Of a stretch of 5,695 nucleotides of DNA, positions 1 through 5,695 are shown in pieces. A program made the translations under genes and the position numbers. Each line of letters starts with the position of its first letter. Position 1 is the stretch's first letter. The notes below the pieces were generated by a model. It had not been told where the DNA came from, ran no database searches, and saw nothing but the letters and a program-made list of their open reading frames with translations. The DNA is taken from the NCBI GenBank assembly GCA_902806215.1, contig CADCVT010000317.1, positions 1 through 5,695 of the forward strand. The letters run 5' to 3'. Source of the stretch: an uncultured Solirubrobacteraceae bacterium. Its GTDB lineage: Bacteria; Actinomycetota; Thermoleophilia; Solirubrobacterales; Solirubrobacteraceae.

Positions 1-1302
1 ACCGAGGTCGACGCCGCTCTCTCGCCGCTCCTCGCCCGCTATCTGCGGCGCCTGGTGGAGCGCTGCGCCGAGCAGGGGCTCCCCACCCCGTCGATCATGC
101 AGTCGAGCGGCGGCCTCGCCGACGTGGAGCTCGCCGCGGGGCACGCGGCCCTCACCGTGCTGAGCGGCCCGGCGGGCGGAGCGGCGGCAGCGGCGCTCAT
201 CGCCGACCGGTCGCGTACGCCCGACCTGTTGTGCTTCGACATGGGCGGCACCTCGTGCGACGTCTGCGTCGTCGAGGGAGGCCGCGTCCGCGAGGCGAGC
301 GGCCGCGAGATCGGCGGGCGTCCGCTTGCCCTGCCGATGGTCGACATCCACACGGTCGGCGCGGGCGGCGGCTCGATCGCCTGGCGCGACCCCGGTGGCG
401 CGCTGCGCGTCGGCCCGCGTTCGGCGAGCGCCGAGCCCGGCCCCGCCTGCTACGGCCGCGGCGGCACCGAGCCGACCGTCACCGACGCCAACCTCGTGCT
501 CGGCCTGCTCGACCCGGACTCTCCGCTGGCCGGCGGCGTCGCGCTGGACGTCGGCGCCGCCGAGCGGGCCGTGGAGTCGCTCGGGCTCGGCCTGGCCGAG
601 GGCGCGCGCGGAATCGTCCGCGTGGCGAACGCCGAGATGGTCCGCGCCCTGCGCGTCATGAGCGTCGAGCGGGGGGTCGACCCGCGCGGGTTCGCGCTAC
701 TGGCGTTCGGTGGCGCGGGCGGTCTGCACGCGTGCGCGATCGCCGACGAGCTCGGGATGACCCGCGTGCTCGTGCCTCGGGCCGGCGGCGTGCTGAGCGC
801 GCTCGGCCTGGCCGCCGCCGACCGGCGGGTCGACGTCCATCGCACGGTGCTCGGGCGGAGCTTCGACGCCTCGGAGCAGGTGACCGAAGCGCGTGAACGG
901 CTCGGCGACGACGCAGAGATCGAGGTCGCGTACGACTGCCGGTACCGCGGGCAGTCGCACGAGCTCACGGTCGCCGATCCGGAGGACTTCGGGGCGACCC
1001 ACGAGGAGCGCTACGGCTTCCGGGACGAGGACGCGGTCGTCGAGGTCGTGACCGTCCGCGTGACCGCGCGCGTGCGGGGATCCGCGATCACGCTGGCAGC
1101 GTCGGCCGAGGAGCCGCGCCGCACCACGCGGGCGACGAGCCTCGGCGATGAGACGACGATCCTCACCGGCGAGCTCCCGGCGCGCACCCGCGTCGAGGGC
1201 CCGGCGGTGTGCGTGCTGCCCGAGGCGACGCTCGCCGTCCCCGACGGATGGCGGGGCGAGGTCGACCAGCTGGGGACGGTGATGCTCGATCGACGCCGTT
1301 GA
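1..1302 (+). CDS. hyuA: Hydantoinase/oxoprolinase family subunit A (HyuA-like), 5'-truncated
   Basis: The reading frame is open from the first base, so the gene begins upstream of the window; 433 residues are visible. A GTG at 55 is internal, because conserved family sequence is already being read before it. This family supplies the ATP-binding, actin-fold subunit of N-methylhydantoinase, 5-oxoprolinase, caprolactamase and acetophenone carboxylase type enzymes, working in the cytoplasm with a B subunit. Visible hallmarks are the IMQSSGGL and SGPAGG blocks (about 37-62), the phosphate-binding DMGGTSCD motif (80-87), TVGAGGGSIAW (about 118-128), the PGPACYGRGGTEPTVTDAN stretch (about 146-164), FGGAGGLHA (about 236-244) and the C-terminal YRGQSHEL and HEERYGF segments. 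Family members run to roughly 650-700 residues, so about 200-250 N-terminal residues, including the first GGTxTD motif, lie outside. The hyuB reading frame follows directly. The precise substrate is not determinable. Family assignment is very secure. Confidence 0.95.
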   Translation, partial: TEVDAALSPLLARYLRRLVERCAEQGLPTPSIMQSSGGLADVELAAGHAALTVLSGPAGGAAAAALIADRSRTPDLLCFDMGGTSCDVCVVEGGRVREASGREIGGRPLALPMVDIHTVGAGGGSIAWRDPGGALRVGPRSASAEPGPACYGRGGTEPTVTDANLVLGLLDPDSPLAGGVALDVGAAERAVESLGLGLAEGARGIVRVANAEMVRALRVMSVERGVDPRGFALLAFGGAGGLHACAIADELGMTRVLVPRAGGVLSALGLAAADRRVDVHRTVLGRSFDASEQVTEARERLGDDAEIEVAYDCRYRGQSHELTVADPEDFGATHEERYGFRDEDAVVEVVTVRVTARVRGSAITLAASAEEPRRTTRATSLGDETTILTGELPARTRVEGPAVCVLPEATLAVPDGWRGEVDQLGTVMLDRRR

Positions 1303-1345
1303 GCTGCAGGTCGCGACGGGCGCACTGCGCGCGGCGTGCGAGGAG
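1289..1345 (+). other. Probable true N-terminal coding segment of hyuB lacking a canonical start codon
   Basis: The hyuB frame is open from 1283, just after an in-frame TGA at 1280-1282. Translated from 1289 it reads Ile followed by DAVELQVATGALRAACEEMG. This lines up without gaps with the usual family N-terminus (of the type MDPITLEVIRNAL...EEMG), so the segment looks like real protein rather than untranslated leader. No ATG, GTG or TTG exists in this frame between 1283 and 1346. The codon where the family methionine would fall is ATC at 1289. A GGGGA at 1272-1276 lies 12 bases upstream of that codon and could be a ribosome-binding site. If translation starts here, HyuB is 497 residues and overlaps hyuA by 14 bp. 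The cause of the missing start is unresolved: sequencing error, rare non-AUG start, mutation, or frameshifted A-B fusion. Confidence 0.6.
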
Positions 1346-2782
1346 ATGGGCGCGGTGCTCGTGCGCGCCGCGCACTCGGCGAACATCAAGGAGCGGCGCG
1401 ACTGCTCGACCGCCGTCTTCGATACGCACGGCCAGATGGTCATGCAGGCCGAGCACATCCCGGTGCACCTCGGCGCCATGCCTGCGGCGGTTGCCGCGGT
1501 GCTCGACGGGGACCACGCACCGGGGCGGTCGTGGATCCTCAACGACCCGTTCGCGGGCGGCACCCACCTGCCCGACATCACCGTCGTCACGCCGGTGTTC
1601 GAGCGCGCCGACGGTGGCGCGCTGCTCGGGTTCGCGGCGAGCCGCGCGCATCACGCCGACGTCGGCGGCCGCGTCCCGGGCTCGATGCCGGCGGACTCGA
1701 CGACGCTCGAGGAGGAGGGCGTCGTCATCGCGCCGCAGCCGCTCACCGCGCGGCTCGTCGACGAGCTCGCTACCCAGATGCGCCAGCCCGAGCAGCGCCG
1801 GGCCGACCTGCGCGCGCAGCTCGCCGCCAACGCGACCGGCGTGCGCCGCCTGGCCGAGCTGGCGGCAAAGCTCGGAGGCGGCGACCGCCTCGCCGAAGCC
1901 ACCGAGGCCGTCCTCGACTACGCCGAGCGACGCACCCGCGCCGAGCTCGAGCGCATGGACGGCGGCGCGCGCGAGGCGGTCGACCTGCTCGAGGCGCGCG
2001 AGGGCGACCTCGAGCTGCGGCTGCGCGCCGAGGTCCGCGGCGACGAGATGGTCCTCGACTTCACCGGCAGCGCCGCGCAGCACGAGGGCAACCTCAACTG
2101 CCCGGTCGCCGTCACGCACAGCGCGTGCCTGTTCGCGCTGCGCGTGCTCACCGACCCGGACATCCCGCCGAGCGCGGGCGTGTCGCGGCCGCTGCGCGTG
2201 ATCACGGAGCCGGGGTCGCTGCTGGACGCTCACGCGCCGGCGGCCGTGGCCGGCGGCAACGTCGAGACCTCCTCGCGCGTCGCCGACCTCGTCCTACGCG
2301 CGTTCGGCCGCGCGCTGGGCCAGGGCACCATGAACAACCTCACGCTCGGCAACGACGCGTTCACGTACTACGAGACGCTCGGCGGCGGCCAGGGCGCCTG
2401 CCCCGACGCCGACGGGCCGAGCGGCGTCCACGTCGCGATGAGCAACACGCTCAACACGCCGGTCGAGGCGCTCGAGCTCGAGTTCCCGCTGGTCGTCGTC
2501 GAGTACGCGCTGCGCCGCGGGTCGGGCGGCGCCGGCGCGTTCCGCGGCGGCGATGGCGTGATCCGCGAGGTCGAGGCCCAGGAGGAGATGACGTACTCGC
2601 TCATCACCGAGCGTCGCCGGCACGCCCCGCCCGGAGCAGCCGGAGGCGAACCTGGAGCGACGGGACGGAACCTCCTCGACGGAGAGGAGCTCGAGCCGAA
2701 GGCGACGGGCACCCTTCACCCCGGCCAGCGCCTGCGGATCGAGACGCCGGGCGGAGGCGGGCACGGCCCTACTCCACGCTGA
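1346..2782 (+). CDS. hyuB: Hydantoinase/oxoprolinase family subunit B (HyuB-like)
   Basis: From the first canonical start (ATG 1346) the product is 478 residues. It is the B-type partner of the upstream A subunit and carries the HyuB family pattern from end to end: SANIKERRD (11-19), QAEHIPVHLGAMP (34-46), NDPFAGGTHLPD (66-77), SRAHHADVGG (99-108), a PAAVAGGNVETSSR block (GNVETS near 304-309), GTMNNLTLG (near 328-336), YYETLGGGQGA, and the terminal TPGGGGHGP (467-475). The conserved D/H residues in the GGTHLPD and HHADVGG blocks are probable metal ligands, by analogy with the related alpha subunit of acetone carboxylase; this is inference. ATG 1346 is the best canonical start, but the GAGGAG before it touches the ATG and itself encodes the conserved Glu-Glu. 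Conserved family sequence also extends about 20 residues further upstream, so the true start is probably near 1289. The length is near the low end for the family, with no internal frameshift. The gene ends 14 bp inside the opposite-strand DUF427 gene. Confidence 0.93.
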   Translation: MGAVLVRAAHSANIKERRDCSTAVFDTHGQMVMQAEHIPVHLGAMPAAVAAVLDGDHAPGRSWILNDPFAGGTHLPDITVVTPVFERADGGALLGFAASRAHHADVGGRVPGSMPADSTTLEEEGVVIAPQPLTARLVDELATQMRQPEQRRADLRAQLAANATGVRRLAELAAKLGGGDRLAEATEAVLDYAERRTRAELERMDGGAREAVDLLEAREGDLELRLRAEVRGDEMVLDFTGSAAQHEGNLNCPVAVTHSACLFALRVLTDPDIPPSAGVSRPLRVITEPGSLLDAHAPAAVAGGNVETSSRVADLVLRAFGRALGQGTMNNLTLGNDAFTYYETLGGGQGACPDADGPSGVHVAMSNTLNTPVEALELEFPLVVVEYALRRGSGGAGAFRGGDGVIREVEAQEEMTYSLITERRRHAPPGAAGGEPGATGRNLLDGEELEPKATGTLHPGQRLRIETPGGGGHGPTPR

Positions 2783-3101
2783 TCTCCACCCGCCCGGGCC
2801 AGGGTGCGATGAACCCCGTGATGTCGTCGCGGCCCTCGATCGGCTGCTCGTAGAACCAGAACGCGTCGCGCGCGCCCGGCGCCGACAGGTACGACGCGTC
2901 GCCCTTGAACGGACAGTGCGACGTCGTCGTCGACGGCTCGAGCAGGTCGGTGCGCACATCCTCGGGCGGGAGGTAGTAACGGTCGGGCAGGCCCTGCTCG
3001 GAGAGCACGAGCGGCTTGCGGGTCTCGGCGAGGACGACGCCGTCGTGGCTGACGACGACGTGCTCGTCGGTGCGGCGGGTGGTGATCCGGTGCGGTGTCA
3101 C
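2769..3101 (-). CDS. DUF427 domain-containing protein
   Basis: This 110-residue protein is one complete DUF427 (Pfam PF04248) domain. Visible signatures are VVVSHDGVVLAET (15-27), the LPDRYYLPPEDVRTDLL block (38-54), the most characteristic THCP.KG.A.Y-type motif, here TSHCPFKGDASY (60-71), and an aromatic FWFYEQP segment (81-87) leading to ITGFIAPW. No signal peptide or membrane segment is seen, so it should be cytoplasmic. The biochemical role is not established; some databases describe the fold as nucleotidyltransferase-like, which I cannot support from sequence. The start is GTG at 3101-3099 on this strand; it is chosen because the domain begins soon after and no better start lies nearby. 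Only a weak GGGTCGG-like purine stretch precedes it. The gene converges with hyuB, sharing 14 bp at the 3' ends, and diverges from the small ORF at 3186. No functional link to the hydantoinase pair is evident. Confidence 0.9.
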   Translation of the reverse strand: MTPHRITTRRTDEHVVVSHDGVVLAETRKPLVLSEQGLPDRYYLPPEDVRTDLLEPSTTTSHCPFKGDASYLSAPGARDAFWFYEQPIEGRDDITGFIAPWPGRVEISVE

Positions 3102-3109
3102 CCGACCCA

Positions 3110-3140
3110 GGCTAAGGCCTCGGGACGCGAAACCTTAGGC
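3110..3140. promoter_or_regulatory. Imperfect inverted repeat in the divergent intergenic region (possible operator)
   Basis: GGCTAAGG at 3110-3117 pairs with CCTTAGGC at 3133-3140 in seven of eight positions across a 15-base spacer. It sits 8 bp upstream of the DUF427 GTG and 45 bp upstream of the small ORF ATG. It is one of the few AT-containing patches in the region. It could be an operator, a hairpin in the DUF427 leader, or chance. There is no run of T, so a rho-independent terminator is unlikely. The remaining intergenic bases show no convincing promoter hexamers. Confidence 0.3.
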
Positions 3141-3185
3141 ACGCGCCTGATGTGCGGCCCCACCCCTTACGGCCACCATCGACGC

Positions 3186-3356
3186 ATGTCCTCCTCCCTC
3201 CATCACCTCGCCGCCGAGCAGCACCTCGACGAGCTGCGCCGCGCCGCCGACGGCGAGCGCCGCCTCGGCCGCCTCGCCCGCCGCGCCGACCGCGCCCGCC
3301 GCTCCCGCGCCCGTGGCGTCCGCCGCGGCCTGCGCATCCTCCGACCGGCCGTGTGA
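3186..3356 (+). CDS. Small arginine-rich hypothetical protein (56 aa)
   Basis: Not recognised as a named family. The N-terminal third (MSSSLHHLAAEQHLDELRR) looks like an amphipathic helix. From residue 18 onward the sequence is dominated by Arg and Ala, with arginine clusters at 25-26, 32-33, 38-39 and 46-47, ending in GLRILRPAV. The predicted charge is strongly positive, so contact with nucleic acid or membrane phospholipid is conceivable but unproven. There is no membrane segment and no cysteine. Short Arg/Ala-rich proteins of this general shape are common in actinobacteria. ATG 3186 is preferred; an in-frame ATG at 3150 would add 12 residues of unlikely composition, and the frame further upstream runs antisense through the DUF427 gene. 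No clear Shine-Dalgarno precedes it. It ends 53 bp before the large ATPase regulator. GC-rich DNA produces Arg-rich spurious ORFs easily, so reality is uncertain. Confidence 0.5.
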   Translation: MSSSLHHLAAEQHLDELRRAADGERRLGRLARRADRARRSRARGVRRGLRILRPAV

Positions 3357-3373
3357 GCAGCCGGGTCGTCCCT

Positions 3374-3403
3374 TTGCGGCCGGACGGCCCGGCAGGCGAC
3401 AAT
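3374..3403 (+). promoter_or_regulatory. Candidate promoter for a leaderless regulator transcript
   Basis: TTGCGG at 3374-3379 and GACAAT at 3398-3403 are separated by 18 bp. The second hexamer occupies exactly -12 to -7 relative to the GTG at 3410, so transcription could start on the start codon itself. Leaderless transcripts are frequent in actinobacteria, and no good Shine-Dalgarno lies at the normal distance; the nearest purine patch, at 3394-3396, is 13 bases away. The match to the sigma-70-type consensus is partial (3/6 and 4/6). Confidence 0.35.
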
Positions 3404-3409
3404 GCGCGG

Positions 3410-5695
3410 GTGCCCACCCGCGTCGCCTCCGCACGGTTCGTCGGCCGAGCGCCCGAGCTCGCCGACCTCCTCGGCCTGCTCGACGAGGCGGCCGACGGGC
3501 GCTCGGCGCTCGTCTTCGTGACCGGCGAGTCCGGCCTCGGCAAGACGCGCCTGGTCAACGAGCTCGCCCACCAGGCGCGCGAGCGCGGCGCGCGGGTGCT
3601 GAGCGGCGACTGCGTCGAGCTCGGCGAGAGCGAGCTGCCGTACGCGCCGATCGTCAGCGCGCTGCGGCCGCTCGCCCGGCGCCAGGACCCGGTGCTCGAC
3701 GACCTGCGACCGGCGCTGGCGCAGCTCCTGCCCGAGCTCGGCCCGCAGGAGCGCGACCTCGGGATCGCCGCCGACCCGATGAGCCCGACGGCGCAGGGCC
3801 GCCTCTTCGAGGTCCTGCTCGCGCTGCTCGAGCGCATCGGGCGCGATCACCCGCTGCTGCTGATCATCGAGGACCTCCACTGGGCCGACCGCTCGACGCG
3901 CGACTTCCTGGTCTTCCTCTCGCGCACGGTCTGCCGCGAGCGCGTCCTCGTCGTCTGCACGTACCGCTCCGACGAGCTGCACCGCCGTCACCCGCTGCGC
4001 CCGGTCACGAACGAGCTCGAGCGCTCCGAGCGTGGCCACCGCCTCGAGCTCGCGCCGTTCACGCGCGAGGAGCTCGCCGCGCAGCTCGAGGACATCACCG
4101 GCGCGCCGCCCGCGGACGCCCTGCTCGACAACCTGCTCGCGCGCAGCGAGGGCAACCCGCTCTACGCAGAGGAGCTGCTGGCCGCCGGCGGCGACGGCTC
4201 GGCCGACCTGCCGCCCACGCTGCGCGACGCGCTCATGGTCCGCGTCGAGGCGCTGAGCGATGCCGCGCAGGAGCTCGAGCGCGTCGTCGCCGCCGGCCAG
4301 CGCGTCGACCACGACGTCCTGCGTCAGGCGAGCGGCCTGGACGGGCGCGAGCTGCGCGACGCCCTGCGCGAGGCGGGCGCCGAGCAGGCGCTCGAGCTCG
4401 ACGAGGACGGGCGCTACGCGTTCCGCCACGCCCTGCTGCGCGAGGCCGTCCACGACGACCTGCTCCCCGGCGAGCACGCAGACCTGCACCGCGCGCTGGC
4501 CGAGGCGCTCGAGCGCGGCGGGCCCGGCGACCTGCAGGTCTGCACCGAGATCGCCCACCACTGGACCGCCGCGGGCGACCGCGAGCGCGCGCTGGCCTCG
4601 TCGGTCCAGGCGGCCGCCGCGGCCGAGCACGTCTACGCGATGGGCGAGGCGGCCGACCACCTCGAGCGCGCGCTGGAGCTGTGGGAGCGCGTCGACCATC
4701 CCGAGCGGCTCGCCGGCTGCGACCACGTGGACCTGCTCTCCGTCGCGGCCGAGGCGCACCGCGACGCCGGCGAGTACAACCGCATGCGCACGCTGCTGCG
4801 CCAGGCGCTGTCGGAGATCGACCGCGCCGCTGAGCCCGCGCGGGCGGCCCGGTGCCTCGAGCGCATGGGCAAGGCGCAGTGGGAGCTCGGCAAGGGCGGC
4901 GAGGCGATGGCCTCCTTCGAGGAGGCGCTCTCCATGCTCCCGCAGGACGAGCCGACGCCCGAGCGTGCCGCCGTCAGGGCCGCGCAGGGCCGTGCGCTCA
5001 TGCTCGCCGGGCGCTACGACGAGTCGGCCGAGCGCTGCCGCGAGGCGATCGCCGACGCCCGCGCGGTCGGCTCGGTGGCCGCCGAGGTCGGCGCGCTGAA
5101 CACGCTCGCCGTCGACCTCGCGAACATGGGCGACCTCCCCGGCGGCGAGGAGGCGATGTCGCAGTCGATGCGCACGGCGCGCGAGCACGGGCGCCTCGAC
5201 GACGTCGTCCGCGGCTACGTGAACCTCACCGAGATGCTCTACCTCGCCGGCCGGGCCCGCGAGGCGCAGCAGCTCGCCCACCAGGGCTTCGCCGAGCTCG
5301 AGCCGATCATCCCGTGCCGGTGGCTGCGGCTCTCGCTGTCGGAGTACGACTTCCACCTGGGCGACTGGGCCGAGGCCGAGGAGCACGCGGGCGAGCAGCC
5401 GCGGGTGCGCGGGACGGCGCACGTGCTGCGCTCCCTGCGGCTCGGGGAGCTCGCGCTGGCGCGCGGCGCGACCGAACGGGCGATCACGCTGCTCGAGGAC
5501 GCGCGCGACGGCGCGCGACGCTCGATCGAGCCGCAGTGGCACGGTCCGGTGTTCGCCCTGCTCGCCCAGGCCTACCGGCGCGAGCGGCGCTTCGAGGACG
5601 CTCGCGGCGCGATCGAGGCCGGCCTCGCGCGGGTCCCGCCGGGCTCGCAGTCGGCCGGGCACCTCGCGCGGCTGGCGTCGGCCGGCACCGGCGTC
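3410..5695 (+). CDS. LAL/MalT-like AAA ATPase transcriptional regulator with TPR-like repeats, 3'-truncated
   Basis: The frame is open to the last base, giving 762 residues without a stop. An N-terminal AAA_16/STAND-type ATPase begins with ARFVGRAPEL (8-17). Walker A is GESGLGKT (39-46). Walker B is LLLIIED (149-155), followed by the family-typical LHWAD (156-160). Other hallmarks are the VVCTYRSDE strand (181-189), RSEGNPLYAEELL (245-257) and FRHALLREAVHDDLL (338-352). From about 375 onward the protein is alpha-helical, with degenerate TPR-like repeats (clearest at about 480-511, 521-554, 557-594 and 598-630) ending in the IEPQWHGPVFALLAQA segment typical of these regulators. Family members are usually 850-1100 residues with a C-terminal LuxR-type helix-turn-helix; that part would lie beyond the window and is not seen. 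The expected role is a signal-responsive ATP-dependent transcription activator whose ligand and targets are unknown. GTG 3410 starts 9 residues before FVGR. An in-frame TTG at 3374 is a less likely alternative. Confidence 0.92.
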   Translation, partial: MPTRVASARFVGRAPELADLLGLLDEAADGRSALVFVTGESGLGKTRLVNELAHQARERGARVLSGDCVELGESELPYAPIVSALRPLARRQDPVLDDLRPALAQLLPELGPQERDLGIAADPMSPTAQGRLFEVLLALLERIGRDHPLLLIIEDLHWADRSTRDFLVFLSRTVCRERVLVVCTYRSDELHRRHPLRPVTNELERSERGHRLELAPFTREELAAQLEDITGAPPADALLDNLLARSEGNPLYAEELLAAGGDGSADLPPTLRDALMVRVEALSDAAQELERVVAAGQRVDHDVLRQASGLDGRELRDALREAGAEQALELDEDGRYAFRHALLREAVHDDLLPGEHADLHRALAEALERGGPGDLQVCTEIAHHWTAAGDRERALASSVQAAAAAEHVYAMGEAADHLERALELWERVDHPERLAGCDHVDLLSVAAEAHRDAGEYNRMRTLLRQALSEIDRAAEPARAARCLERMGKAQWELGKGGEAMASFEEALSMLPQDEPTPERAAVRAAQGRALMLAGRYDESAERCREAIADARAVGSVAAEVGALNTLAVDLANMGDLPGGEEAMSQSMRTAREHGRLDDVVRGYVNLTEMLYLAGRAREAQQLAHQGFAELEPIIPCRWLRLSLSEYDFHLGDWAEAEEHAGEQPRVRGTAHVLRSLRLGELALARGATERAITLLEDARDGARRSIEPQWHGPVFALLAQAYRRERRFEDARGAIEAGLARVPPGSQSAGHLARLASAGTGV

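Noticed and set aside
1163..2233. Long minus-strand frame opposite hyuA/hyuB, and a 505-codon plus-strand frame 1336-2853
   Set aside because: Both overlap the well-supported HyuB reading frame and translate to Arg/Ala-rich sequence without any motif.
2747..2797. CCGGGCGG / CCGCCCGG inverted repeat around the hyuB and DUF427 3' ends as a bidirectional terminator
   Set aside because: The 8-bp arms are 35 bases apart, lie within both coding sequences and have no T-run. Such GC arms arise readily by chance at this composition.
2916..3185. Upstream in-frame extension of the small basic ORF (ATG 2916 or 3150)
   Set aside because: The 2916 extension runs antisense through most of the DUF427 coding region. 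The 3150 start adds residues of implausible composition and has no ribosome-binding site.
5501..5520. Perfect tandem repeat of the 10-mer GCGCGCGACG inside the regulator, a possible frameshifting duplication
   Set aside because: The same reading frame carries typical family sequence on both sides (ERAITLLEDA before, IEPQWHGPVFALLAQA after), so the frame is not disturbed and the repeat is simply part of the coding sequence.
3203..5662. An 819-codon open frame on the minus strand running opposite the regulator gene
   Set aside because: It is a shadow of the plus-strand gene: low-complexity Arg/Leu/Ala/Val-rich translation, no recognisable domain, and long antisense frames are expected when third positions are nearly all G/C. 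The plus-strand product has unmistakable family motifs throughout.
1..5695. CRISPR arrays, tRNA/rRNA genes, insertion sequences, attachment sites, retron- or toxin-antitoxin-like units
   Set aside because: No regularly spaced repeats, structured RNA signatures, transposase motifs or terminal repeats were seen. Coding density is near complete with ordinary families.
3410..5695. The ATPase regulator as a STAND-type antiphage defence protein
   Set aside because: It has a STAND-like ATPase and repeat architecture, but the LHWAD, RSEGNP..EEL and FRHALLREAV motifs are those of LAL/LuxR transcription regulators. There is no effector domain at the N-terminus and no neighbouring defence gene.

Overview
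The window is very GC-rich, and its third codon positions are almost all G or C. Start codons are mixed (ATG, GTG). Together with the kinds of genes present, this suggests a high-GC actinobacterium. A soil lineage such as the Thermoleophilia/Solirubrobacterales is a reasonable guess from the style of the regulator and hydantoinase proteins, but this is inference and there is no marker gene to confirm it.

Layout, left to right. (1) Positions 1-2782, plus strand: the 3' two thirds of a hydantoinase/oxoprolinase A-type subunit gene (hyuA, cut by the window start), followed at once by the partner B-type subunit gene (hyuB). The pair would form one ATP-dependent amidohydrolase or carboxylase-type enzyme acting on a cyclic amide or a similar compound. 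The substrate cannot be read from sequence. (2) Positions 2769-3101, minus strand: a small DUF427 protein whose 3' end overlaps the hyuB 3' end by 14 bp, tail to tail. (3) Positions 3102-3185: a short divergent intergenic region with an imperfect inverted repeat. (4) Positions 3186-3356, plus strand: a 56-residue, arginine-rich small protein of unknown function. (5) Positions 3357-3409: a short gap with a plausible promoter placed for a leaderless transcript. (6) Position 3410 to the window end, plus strand: a large ATPase regulator of the LAL/MalT-like type (AAA domain plus helical TPR-like repeats). It is truncated by the window end before any C-terminal DNA-binding domain can be seen.

How they work together: only HyuA and HyuB are clearly a functional unit. 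The DUF427 gene, the small ORF and the regulator have no demonstrable link to it. The regulator faces the same way as hyuAB but is separated from it by an opposite-strand gene.

The most noteworthy irregularity is at the hyuA/hyuB junction. The conserved N-terminus of HyuB is encoded in frame upstream of the first canonical start codon, and the place where the family start would be expected carries ATC. I saw no CRISPR array, tRNA, rRNA, insertion sequence or recognisable new defence or mobile system. Apart from the junction, the region looks like ordinary chromosomal housekeeping and accessory metabolism. No gene-free stretch longer than 300 bases exists.
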